Assembly (NCBI GenBank): GCA_011800805.1
Contig: MPNW01000113.1
Coordinates: forward strand, 113,570-177,569
DNA length: 64,000 bases
Direction of reading: 5' to 3'
Origin: Hirudo medicinalis
Lineage: Eukaryota > Annelida > Clitellata > Hirudinida > Hirudinidae
The notes under the pieces are model-generated. The model did not search any database and had not been told where the DNA came from. It saw only the letters and a program-made list of their open reading frames with translations. A program made the position numbers and the translations under genes. This document shows, piece after piece, positions 15,758-26,867 of this stretch. Within the stretch, counting starts at the first letter, position 1, and each line of letters starts with the position of its first letter.

Positions 15758-16207
15758 CTTTATTTTATTTCACAAACAGAAGTAGTGCCTATAGGCCACT
15801 AATACCATCCAGCTTAATAAAAAAAATGGCACAATATAAAAAAAAAATACTATACAGGTGTTTGGAATGAAATGAACAAGTTTTTAAGTAAATGTCAAAA
15901 ATTTTGTAAAATCAACATCAGTAATTAAACATCCAAAACAACTGCAATTTGTAGAGTTAACAATATCATGGGGCAAAGAGTTCCTAGCTGTCGTGTCTCG
16001 ATATGTAAAGAAAACTTTCATTGTATCGATCCTGCAACAACCTATCTTTAACATAAAACTGTGACCCCTTGTGGTTGGATAGCTGGATTGTTCAAACTTT
16101 TCGAGCAGATTGGAGTCGATGAGGCCGTTTAAACATTTAAAACGGAGGCACGAGTCGGTAATTAATGTTCTTCTAAGGATTTTAAGCCAAAAACCCGAGG
16201 CGCTCAT
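15758..16207 (-). mobile_element. CR1/Jockey-like LINE 3' end
   Basis: Minus-strand, 5'-truncated LINE. The open frame 16207-15884 (107 aa) is a typical C-terminal tail of a non-LTR RT ORF: RRTLITDSCLRFKCLNGLID, TRGHSFMLK, then a YRDTTARNSLPHDIVNS block in which the WNSLP of relatives is replaced by ARNSLP. The 3' UTR ends GGTATTAGTGGCCTATAGGC, then ACTACTTCTGTTTGTGAAAT and AAAATAAA. The tail stops five bases before the ATG of the aminotransferase, which is on the same strand. Further copies of this 3' end lie at 4990-5350 and 44418-44466. Confidence 0.75.
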
Positions 16208-18180
16208 TTAGCCAGATTTATATTCAATGGCAGATGAATTAATCACAAGGTATTAATTAATATTAGTAAATTGATTGCATTTCTAATTCATATTTAGAAA
16301 TTGATCCTTATTTCTTGTTTCTAGAAATCAGTCTAAATGTAACCTGATGATCTTTTAACAAAAACCTTTCAACAACCTAGTAACAATTTGATTACACACC
16401 AATCAATGAAATCCCTTCTTTAAAAATGTAGTCTTTATAGATCAATTAAGATTCGGATTGTGTTTATTAATCTGTCCAAATCTAAAAGCCATTTCTTAAA
16501 ATTCTCAGTACTTAGATATGTAGAACACCCAAAGTAGATTTAGGTTTTGTGTTGAGTTAATTATCTCTTCAAACTTGATGTTTCAGTCTACTCTATTCTT
16601 ATCCCAATTATTTGTCTGAATTCACACATGCTGACACAATGCCTGATGAATAAATATTCACATCATTAAAAAATTACGATACAAAAAGTAAGACTTAAGA
16701 AACAATGCATACTTTAAAAGTGGATGAGACATTTGAGTCAAATCTTTTAACTGTTTTGAAAACTTGACCAACTTTACAGAAGTGACTGAATAGTGTTGTC
16801 TTCATAATATTAACCTAAAAATAAGTATCAGAATAAAAATAGAATTCCATTCTCGAAAGTTTCGCGTTTAAAAACTACATCACCGGTTTCCTTAGTGCTT
16901 TAGCAATACCAAAACAGTATCGCCAAGTCATTACACCATATCGCCAATAGCATTAAGTAAATTCTTCAGTATCAAAGAAATAATAGGTAAAATTAATTAT
17001 TACTTCCTTATTATTTCCTCGTCATTTAACTTGTTTCGACTCGATCGTCATTTAGACTCATTTTAACCCAAACGATTCGATTAAAGACTCGAACGTTTAG
17101 AACGAAGACTGACATCCTAAAGGGGATTTATTTCGTAAAACAAATCATTTAGTTTATCATTTATCATATTAGGCCGAGAAGTGTAATTTACGCCACATGT
17201 GAGCACGGAATAACCTTACTGACAAGAAATCAGACCAAGTTGTAGCTCTAAATAAGAAAATGAGTATCCTGAATCCATCGAAATTGTCGCCTATCTACAA
17301 ACTTTAACCGTGAAAAAACTCACCAAAAATTCAAGGATGGAAGCGTGGCCGGTACGAATTCTAAGACGGTAGGTGCGTGCTATTCTGACCTAATTACATG
17401 AAATAAAGTGCGTTGCATAATTTTGGCCCAGTTACGTTTTTGACGATAACTTCTTATGCACTGGATTTGCATAGGCCAGTTTTTTGTACAATGTATTGAA
17501 TCACATTAGATTTACATACTTATCAAATTTATTTATAAACTCAGACGAATATTTTGTGCGAATTTCACGAAAAAGTGGAAATACCCAAAATTACGTATGT
17601 CAACCAGAAACACCAGGGAACATAAATTTTTCTATTTATTAAAATCAAATCTATAAATTATAATTTATATCAAAGTCAATGATGTATCTTATTTATCCCC
17701 TTTTTAATTAACTCCTGAACTCTAATTTTTAATTAAACCAGGAAAGGTATATCAACCAATCAATACGATCTGGGGCGAGCCAAACTTAACGTGTCAAGTA
17801 AACTTTACAATAGCTGCGGCTCTTTGCTCCTGATGATTTCCACACTTAATATTCATGAGGGAGGAGCTGTTTTGTCACTTGAGTGAAGCATCCGAACTAT
17901 TATTTAATTTTTATTATTATCTAATCTTTATTACGACCTTGAATAAATTTGAATTTTCTAATGAAAACGGAATACCTCAAGCGAGTCTAAAATGTTAACA
18001 TCCTCATCTAGGGTAATCGGCAGGAGTAACTACTGAATAACTCACCTAATGGAGAATTTTAATTTTTGAGAGATTTCGTACTTATCGCGCTTTACTCAAA
18101 ATAACTCAGTTTATAATATAAAACTCGTTAAAAAAAATTATACGGTCGGATTTTTCTTATTATACTATATGTTTTGGTGA
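16208..18180. other. intergenic, no recognised feature
   Basis: About 2 kb of AT-rich sequence upstream of the aminotransferase. I see no protein match, clear repeat or RNA gene. It may include the BCAT promoter, but nothing diagnostic is visible. Confidence 0.4.
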
Positions 18181-18269
18181 GTTCATTTCTGAATTTTATT
18201 GCTTGGTTTTAAAGAAGAGTCGGTTTTGAACTTAGTCCCACTAGTGAACGCGAACCAATATCCACACAA

Positions 18270-18840
18270 TAACATGTCTCGTAAAAGTGTGAAAAATGAA
18301 GGCATCGACAGTGATGTTATTGCTGAGAGAGTGAAAGCAAAATTGATGCCCAGTATCGAAAGGATGATGAGAGATATCTTCAAACTTACCGAGGCCATCA
18401 GAAGATAGATTCGACGAAGTAGTTGAGGAAAACCGAAGTCTAAAAATTTGAGTTGATAATTTCTGATAATTTGAGTTGATAATTGCATCTGGATATGCAA
18501 TCCAGATCAAATAACCTCATTATACACACATTACTTGAAACAACGCTGAGACAACACCTCCTGCTGAGGATGTTGGAGGGGTTATACTCAGGTCACCAAG
18601 ACAGGACATGGTCCGCGCTATGTTGGAGTGTTACAGGTCGAGGATGAAAATTGTCGCCGGCAATGATATTGTTAATTAATTAAGGAAAAATTTCACGAAG
18701 ACAATAAACGGTTGAAGGTCAGAAAAATTGCAACGATCTGGACATGGAATGGATTAGTTTATCTCAAAAGGACTGAATCATCGAAGCCCATCCTGATACA
18801 GGATCTGGAGGGGCTGGAGAAACTGATCTGAGGCAAAAAG
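18270..18840 (+). pseudogene. LINE ORF1 relic
   Basis: Broken plus-strand remnants of an ORF1-type protein (the RNA chaperone partner of LINE RTs). It begins MSRKSVKNEGIDSDVIAERV at 18273. A coiled-coil stretch (FDEVVEENRSLKI) and SRSNNLIIHTLLE follow, then KFHEDNKRLKVRKIATIWTW and NGLVYLKRTESSKP. The order matches ORF1 proteins of CR1/Jockey/L1-like elements (coil, SRxNNLxIHG, then the C-terminal domain). Several stops and frameshifts are present, plus a short duplication around 18446-18482. It could belong to the same LINE family as 15758-16207. Confidence 0.6.
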
Positions 18841-19779
18841 TTATTTTCCCTCTTTGAAAAGAAGACAAAAAATAGAGCCCCATATCCCTACAGAGCAGTG
18901 ACTTAAAATTGGATTTTCAACTTGGATGGCAGGAAGGTCTCGAAATACAACATCCAAGACATTCACAGGTGGATGTTGAAGAATGCCCCAGTCGGCACCA
19001 AGAGGTTGCAACTGGAGAGGAGTGTTGGCTTAAAAAAAGTTCTGGAGAGCTTGCAACATTCTAAGATCAAGCCTCATGAACATTGAACTCTCTGCTCTCC
19101 AACATTCTTATAAAATATGAAGGGCACGTAAGTGCCACTGAAGGAAATGACTGCAAATTTACAAAAACATTAATCGATGTTGTTACATTTTTGGTGACTG
19201 CTTTCCTTTCCTTAATTCCTGTCCAGGGGATAACGGACCCTTATGCGGACACTAAACCTTTCGGGGAGGTTTTCGGATGTCGAATGCTTTTTATGCTTGT
19301 GAGGCCGAGAAAAATAAAATAAAAATAACAATAATAATAATTAGCAATGAAATAATAATTCATGAATAGTTTTAAAATATTTCTGAGTCATGTGAATAAT
19401 TATTAGTTAGCATTATTAAAACTGTCACAGTAATTGCTGTAACTTTGTTACTTTATATTATTGCAGCTTCAACTAAATCTATAATCAAGAATGTAATAAG
19501 TTATTCCAAAAAATCAATTAAAATCCAAAACAATTGTTATTAATTTTCAGTTGCATAATGACTAATTATTATTGTATTTATTTAAAAGTTGTCCTGAGGT
19601 CAGGTTGACCCATGTGAAGCAGATGGTTCCATGACAACTGTGCGCACTGAACACAATAGAACAAATTAAACACAAATGATTGAAAATTACATTTTGATGT
19701 GTAAATATTCAAATTTGTGACTAGTTTAATTGAAATGTTTTGAATTCGTTTAAAATATCAATTCGTTGTTTACTTAGCG
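18841..19779. other. possible continuation of LINE relic; otherwise nothing recognised
   Basis: Open but stop-riddled reading continues to about 19080 (RKVSKYNIQDIHRWMLKNAP), without a family I can name. A tail-like AAAAATAAAATAAAAATAAC at about 19311 could mark a retroelement 3' end. The remainder is AT-rich. Confidence 0.35.
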
Positions 19780-20430
19780 CAGTTATAAATAATAGCTTGC
19801 GTAGGAACTTTGCACCTGACATGCCAACGTTGGTAATCCTTATCCTCCACATCTACTTTCTTTTACAAAGGAAAAATCTGCCAACTTACTCTATAATGAT
19901 TGAAATACTGAAATATCTGCTTCCAAGCCTGGCTCCACAGAAAGTCTTGATTGATTTTGAAAAGACCTGTATCAGCACAGGTAACATTGCTTTCCCAAAT
20001 GCAGAGGTCAAGGGATGTTATTTTCACTAGTGCCAAAGTCTCATCAGAAAAGTCAACAGTGTTTGCTTGAAAATTGAGTTTGAAGCAGATGTTGAAGCTA
20101 AGCTGAAGTTAAAATCCCTTGCTGCATTGGCCTTTCTGCCAAGCAATGAAGTTAGGGCACTTTTTGGTGTACTTGACTCTTTTCCAGATGAAGATTTTGA
20201 TATATTTCTGCTCCACGTACATTGAGGGTGCAGCTGGGAGAGATTCATAATTTTCTATCAGAGTTTGGAATCACCATGAAGCTGCTGTTGAAAGATCTTC
20301 CAATACAACCAACTGTTTTGAAGGATTTCACAATCCACTGAACTCTATTTTCCAGTGTAGCCATCCAAGTGTCTGTCCTTCCTGGTTGGGCTTGAAAGGG
20401 ATCTTGCATGCCACAAATACACATTGGAAA
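19780..20430 (+). pseudogene. MULE (Mutator-like) transposase relic
   Basis: A decayed catalytic domain of a MULE-type transposase, often seen with FLYWCH zinc fingers in animals. The visible order is VLIDFEKTC (the TDFE-like acidic motif), FPNAEVKGCYFHxCQSLIRK, KLKSLAALAFLPSNEVRALF, then in another frame VWNHHEAAVERSSNTTNCFE and GFHNPLNSIFQCSHPSV. GCxFHxxQ and NxxEGFHxxLN are hallmarks of the family. Stops at about 20030 and 20225 and frame changes show it is dead. No terminal repeats were found. Confidence 0.75.
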
Positions 20431-22060
20431 AAGTCAGAGTAGGACAGCCTATTTAAGATTATTCGGGTCACTTGCCTGTTTACCCTGTTTTAATTTCACA
20501 TACTTTTTTTAATATGTTGTAATAAACGACGGTATCAATATATGCCGAATTTATTGTTGGATTTATTCAGTTCACAAATGGGTGGTATTACCCGGGCCGC
20601 GCCTATGTTAAATCAATTTGGAAATGGAAAAGCAAAACGTAAAGGTCATGATTGTAAAATTTAAATATTAAAATGGACCATGGACACGTTCCCCCTGCCC
20701 TTAAATTCCACACTTACGAACGTAATATTCCTGTTAAATCATGTAGATCTACCTATGCTAAAATTAAGTAAATTAAATTTAAAACGCCGTAATATTTCTG
20801 CGTTCAATTTGTCCATGTGCGCAATTGTCTGGTTACCGAAGCAGATGTCCTTCAGTGACCTGAAGATCTGTTCAAATTTCTTCAAGTTAATCTCTGTTAT
20901 GTAGGGTGCATCTCAAAGTAATGGCTAAAACCCGAAATTTTTGAAGAATAGAATTTATTTTACGTACATAGTAGTTAAATATTAATTTCGACTTGAAAAT
21001 ATAAGTAGTGATAAGAACTGACATGCGTCTTGTTCTGCTGTGTCTGGTTAGACTTTATTTTGTGCCGACTGGTACAAACTTTTTACATGAATCGTTTACA
21101 TTACATAATGTTTGGATTAAAGATACAATATTCTTTTTTGGTATTTTTTTTGGGATTTCAAATATTTAATCTATCTCTGCCTGAACCTGTCTCACTCCCT
21201 AAAATTTTTGTTTTTATGGTTAGAATGGTCTGTTCAAATTTCTTCAAGTAAAATAATTCAGAAAGGGAACAACTTACCAAAAACTCATCTAGTCATGCCG
21301 GGCAGATCTCAGATCGTCTAATGATTTATTCTGATCCGAAGAGTATATGGAACTATTCCTAGACCAACTTTGTCATTAACTTGCTGGTACTATGTACGTT
21401 CGTTCGGGGTTGCTATTGCTACAGACTCTGATTAATGCATGTAATAAATTAATTAATTGAATTTTTACATTTATGTTACTCCAAAAACAGCATGTACGTA
21501 TACTTTTTTTTAGAAAACCTTATTCTAAGGGGCCATCGTTACAGATCCCCTTTCTTCAGGGGATCACAGAAAATGTATTTTAATTTAAAAAATTCAATAA
21601 CTTACAACTTTGGACGAAAGTATTAGTAGCTGTGATAAAGCTACTTGTTGCATCTTACTTTGTTTTTTGTCTACAACTAAACTATAGGAAGTATGAGTGA
21701 CCAACTTGGAAGAGGAATGTTTAACTTAATAAAACATTCTTTAGAGGTAATAACAAAATAATGAATATTATATTACAATATAATAAATACCTAAACTTAA
21801 TTATATAGTAATTATCCTAATTATTACAACACTACTAAAAATTGGTGGTTGTCGTTGGTCCATCGTTGTTGTCTTGTAACTCCTCAAAAATCGTTGTCAT
21901 TAAATAGGTAATGGTGGGTAAAATGCATGAAGATAAAGATGTTTAGCGAACAATCTAGAAGTATTTGAGTAGTGATAAGTGTAATGGTTAAATAATAATA
22001 GTAATAATATTAGGGAAAGGTATTTAATTGATTAAATTATGCCGCTTTTTGCAAATCCAT
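20431..22060. other. intergenic, hairpin and short direct repeat only
   Basis: No coding feature recognised. A perfect 8 bp stem (GATCCCCT, loop TTCTTC, AGGGGATC) lies near 21556-21578. A 20 bp direct repeat, CTGTTCAAATTTCTTCAAGT, occurs near 20868 and 21230. Confidence 0.5.
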
Positions 22061-24640
22061 CTGAAAATTAGATCCATACTCGCTGGATTGCTAAGCATGG
22101 ACTCATCTCAGATAGATTTGTTTGGAGCCCTATTTCTTCCCTCAAGACTGACTGGGCCGGACATTTCATAAGGAAATACCGGACATTTTCATCCTCCTGA
22201 GGGCAAATCTAGCATTTTCCGTCTGGATGATGCTTTAAGAGAAACAGGTATTGATTCAGAGCACATTTTCCAATTTGTTTGGATTAAAATCTCCTTCCTC
22301 CTTGAGGCACTTTGGAACTTTCTCTTTGTCGACACAAGTTTCTCTAGGGTCTTGTAGTGTTGGTTTCGTGGGTCAGCGACCCATCTGGCTTGCCACTGTT
22401 GGATGATGTTGCGGGCTATTTTTGATAAACGCTGGTATCCAGCTGGTATCCTATCTGTTCCCTGGTAGTGGTGCATCAGCTTTCTCATTGCCAGGGAGAC
22501 CCAGACGAGTTTGACCTTTCTGCCACTTTTTGTATTATGTTAAGAGTTTTCTTAATTGCAATCCTTTAGTGCCTCTTGGGCGCTAAGGGAATCGCTAAAA
22601 ATGACTGTATCGAAGGTCTCTCCCTGATAGGAGTCCTTCACGTGAACCAGACAGTCCTCAATGGCCAGAGAGCAATCATCGGCATACATGGACAGCTCAA
22701 CCTTTGCAAAGGTTTGGAGTCGCATTCATCATGATGAATAGAAGAGGGCTGAGGACGCTGCCTTGTGGAGTGCCGTTTTCTAAGACGAGTGGTTCGGATA
22801 GAGCTGATCCAACCCTCACTTGAATACTTATATCCTGGAGGAAGTTGTGGATCCATTCCAGTGGTTTGCCCTTAACACCCATCTTGGAGAGTTTCTCGAT
22901 GATCCCTTCTCTCCAGACCATATCGAAGGCTTTTTCCAAATCCAGGAAGACTCCAAGAGTCATCTGCTTCTTGGTTGAGGACGCGGCTGTATCCTGCGTC
23001 AGTCTACCGGATGTGGTCCACACAGCCTCGGCCTTTTCTGAAACCAGCTTGGTACTGGTTCAACATATGTTTACTCTCCAGGAACCATCAGAGTCTCGTG
23101 GCAATCACCCGCTCCAGGAGCTTGCAAAGAGTGGAAGTCAGAGAGATAGGGTGGTAAGATATCAAAACTGGCACAGTGTCTCTGCCAGTATTCTCTTGGC
23201 ATTCTTGATGATTCACTGGACATGACCCTTGGCCCTCTTATATTCCTCAAAACTCGACTCGCATTGAAGTCGCCTAGTACCTAGTCCTCTTTCTGTCCCT
23301 CACTTTGACTGCCTCCTTGCAGTCGTTGTTCCTGTAAGGCACAAGAGTATTTATGTTTTGCCCTTGTAGGTCATGGAACTATTTTTGGCTGATTCTGCGA
23401 TGTATTCGGTGATGAGCCTTGCGTTCTCCACCAGGTCTTTCGAAGGTAGCTCCTGGGTGATGGTGGTAAGGCACTTTTCATGGAAGGAGTTCTAGTTGAG
23501 TGTCTTCAGGTTTACTCTGGGCAGTCTTAGGTCCTCGTAGAGCACTCTGTCATTGATCGCCATCTGTATGATTTAATGAATGCTGCCAAAGCTTTTGTTG
23601 AGGACCTTCCATGTCGTTTTGACCGCCTAATAAGGAGAGGTCAAGGTGATATTCTTGGGAGATGTACCGCCATTTGTCACGAGGTGCCCTCACCTGTATT
23701 TAGAATGACAAGGTTTAGCTTATGCGTCAGGTCTTCCACTATCTTACCTCTGCGATCGGAGTGTCGAGCTCCGAATGTGAAAGAATGGGCGCTCATGTCC
23801 CCGCAGATGATGGTGTCTTGGTGGTCCAAGATTTTTTCCAGCTCCTCTCTTGAGAAAGATTTCCCAGGGGGCACATAGAAGTTGACAATCTTGAGCCTCA
23901 TTGATCGCGCAATGACCGTGGTCGAGAGACATTGAGGGACCCGGGACGCGATAACGGAAGTGTGTGAGAGATCCCGTTCACATGTCAGTATGCCCGAGGG
24001 ACATCATCCTGGCTATCAAATCGCTCAATTTGATATCCTTGGAAGTTGAATGTGTGCCTGTTTTTAAGAAAGGTTTCTTGAAGCAAGATAACATCAGGCA
24101 AAACTTTTATAGAATTCAAAAAGGAAGCGAATTCACCGGTTCTTGGACGAATGCCCTGGCAGTTCCATTGAATAATGTTTATGGCATTATTCATATTGGT
24201 CTGCATGTGGGACTGGGCAGGTTTTGGTGGCGGACTGCAGTGTTTCTGGGGCGGAGTCTTCGTACATGCATCGCAAAACAGTTTTGGCGATGATGGTAAA
24301 AACCTCGTCAAGCTGATCCATGCTTCCTCCGTTGTACTTCAGATTTACCTGTTGTGCATTATATTTAATGAACTTAGTTATGAAGCCTGCGGAATGTGCA
24401 TTGTCATCTCTTCTGGCTTTGCCTAGGCTCAGCAAGTTTCTCGAACGCAACGGCTACATTTTTTGCCTTAAGCTTGCGCTTATTCTTATTTTTTGCAATG
24501 GCTCTTGCGTTGAGGTTTTGTCTTGCTTGTCTAGTGGTGAGCTAGATATTGCTGTCAAAACCTTGGGTTGCTGGGGTAGTCTCGTAAGACTAAGAATGAC
24601 TTAGAAAATGACGTGTGCAAATTTCGAGTTGCTACCGTTC
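22060..24640 (-). mobile_element. RNase H-bearing non-LTR LINE, copy 1 (internally deleted)
   Basis: Minus-strand LINE with domains in the expected order. An upstream Lys-rich ORF piece lies at 24600-24320. The APE-type endonuclease follows: IIQWNCQGIRPR, VILLQETF and GDMSAHS, at 24190-23680. The RT begins GVFLDLEKAFDMVW, then GTPQGSVLSPLLFIMMN near 22950-22720, and reaches the catalytic box MYADDCSLA. There the RT breaks off and runs directly into an RNase H piece (VHVKDSYQGETF, VIFSDSLSAQEAL) at about 22660-22580. The end has a C-terminal zinc-knuckle-like stretch (CALNQYLFL, CSICPQED). Frameshifts are numerous. It is probably in the I/Jockey/R1 group because it carries EN, RT and RNase H. 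It lies directly 3' of copy 2 on the same strand. Confidence 0.8.
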
Positions 24641-24719
24641 ACCGTTTTGGAGGAGTTCTTGGGACAGACAAACATATACATGCACTTTCTGTTTTATATT
24701 GTAGATGTTAGAATGATTC

Positions 24720-26110
24720 TATTAATTTCGGCTATTTGACCATCTATAATAGCTGGCAACGAAACATTTTTTTTTTTAGTTTAGAGATCAAAGTCTCTTT
24801 CTTTCTTGAGGCACATTGGAATTTGTTCTTTATCGACAATCTTTTCTCCACCAGCTATAGTGCTTCTCTCCTTTGTCTTCCCATCTGGTCTACCATTGCT
24901 GCGGGACATTTTGATCGATGATCCTCTTTACGTCCGTGATTGTTGCCGGAATCCAGAACTCAGTTGTATCCTTGGTTGTAGCAGCTTTTGCCAAGGCGTC
25001 CGCTTGCCCATTTCCAGGAATTCCAACATGTGCAGGTAACCAGACCAGAGTGACTTCTTTGCCTTTTTCTTGAAGCTCTGAAATAGTAGAAAGAATTCTG
25101 TAAACATCGGGGTCGTCGTAGGCATTGTTGTTTTCTTCCAAGTTCATCAGAGAACTTAGGGAGTCAGTGAAAATGACTAAGTTGGGGGTCTCCCCCTGGT
25201 AGGATTCCTTCACGTGCAGCAGGCAAATATCAATGACTGCTAGTTCCGTGGAGCTGATGCTGCTGTGACTTGAAGTTCTGATATTGAGCTTCAAGCTTTC
25301 TGTGGGATCCCGATCCCCGCTTTCCCGACTTCCGTCTTTGAGGGGTCCGTGAAACATAGGAGTTCACTCGTAGGTCCTCGATCCTTTTCTTGGCTATCCT
25401 AAAGGGATCACCATTACCGAAGTAACCATGAGCTTCTCCATGGCGAAGATCGTGTGGAGGTTCTCCACACTCCACCTGTAGTGATGCAGTGCTGATTCCA
25501 CGCATGCTGCCGCAGCAGATTGCAAGAGCCTGCGCCTGGATCTTCTCGTCGACGCTCTTGATTCGTTCGCTTCCCAGATCGACTGCTTCGCAGCCACAGT
25601 CCATTACAGATCGGATGGTGGCTCGGTACACTTGCAGTAGACTAGACTTACTCGCTCCCCATGAGCTGCCAGAGATTGCTCTCAAGGCATTAAGACGCTT
25701 TAAACATCTTTGCTCTACTGCTTGCGCGTGGGAGCTCCAAGTTAGCCTCTCGTCTGAGACAATGCCCAAGAAGGTGGCAGTATTGGAAAGTGAGAGGAGC
25801 TCTTGGTCGATACTGAGCTAGACGTTGGCCTCCATTCTGTTTCTGCGGAAAAGAACTGCTTGCGATTTACTAGTGGATATTTTAAAACCATTGGCAAATA
25901 AGAACTTAGCTGTTTCGTTCAGTTGTTTTTGCATGCGGGAAGTAATATCACCCAGTTTTGAACCGGTGGTCCAAAGGGCAATATCGTCTGCATACATCGA
26001 CAGCTGGATTTTATTGGTCTTGTCATCCCGTTCATCATGATAATGAAGAGAAGTGGACTCAAAACGCTGCCTTTTGGTGTACCGTCTTCCAAGTGATGGG
26101 GTCGGGAAAA
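24720..26110 (-). mobile_element. RNase H-bearing non-LTR LINE, copy 2 (5'-truncated)
   Basis: The same family as copy 1, on the same strand and immediately upstream of it. It begins within the RT at LEDGTPKGSVLSPLLF (about 26100), continues through MYADDIALWTTGS, FKISTSKSQAVLFRR and FLGIVSDERLTWSSHA, then the long RT tail (25769-25360). A largely open RNase H domain follows (25357-24890: SSTELAVIDICLL, LVIFTDSLSSLMNL, WLPAHVGIPGNGQADALA). It ends in a damaged zinc-knuckle region to about 24730. Copy 2 supplies the RT and RNase H sequence that copy 1 lacks. Confidence 0.85.
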
Positions 26111-26867
26111 ATTTAAGGTAAATTTTTGACTCCCTCCCCTCCCCCTTGTCAGCAGTGATGACTGAACTGAATGACTAACAGTAATGTTACAAATCCATCT
26201 GTTAAAATTTAGATTTTTTTATCATAAAAAAATAACACTGTTGACGTCAATTAATCTTAAACTCCCCTCCCCTTTCTCAAGAATTGTCAAACGTTTTCAA
26301 ACCCCATCCCTCCCCATTTTGTTGACATAATTTATGAACGGCCCCTTATGGGCATCTAGATGGTTCAACAATAATTTATAAAATGTACTTGAAAGGCAAT
26401 TTTTGATGGTTGTTTTATTTACAAGTTTTAGTTTTGTCGATATAAGCAAGTCACTTTAAATGATATTATTGAATAATATTACAATTACATTAATTGTATG
26501 CTGATGGACTTCTAAAGTATAATATATTTAAAATCATGACAAAATAAATGTTGGCAAATGATTAACTTATCACATTAAATGAAAATCAACTTTCTCTCTA
26601 AGTGCAAGGACATATAAATATCAATTTCATTATTTTAGCCTGTTTTGTAATTTTATTTAAAATATTTTAAAATATTGCTATGTTTTCTCCTATTTGTTGC
26701 TAATAAGCTTTTAGCGCAGCATTGAATTAAGTTTCATTTGGTAGCCATGCTTATAAATGGTGGCGAGGTGTATTGAGACATTGCGGTATGTTATGTAGTT
26801 TATTGCTCTAGTTTGGGAATTGAAACTTATTTTACATTTTAATCGAGTTGATATCAAATTGAAGATT
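26111..26867. other. 5' flank of MASK
   Basis: AT-rich sequence between the LINE pair and the MASK start codon. It presumably holds promoter and 5' UTR, but no element can be pinpointed. Confidence 0.4.
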
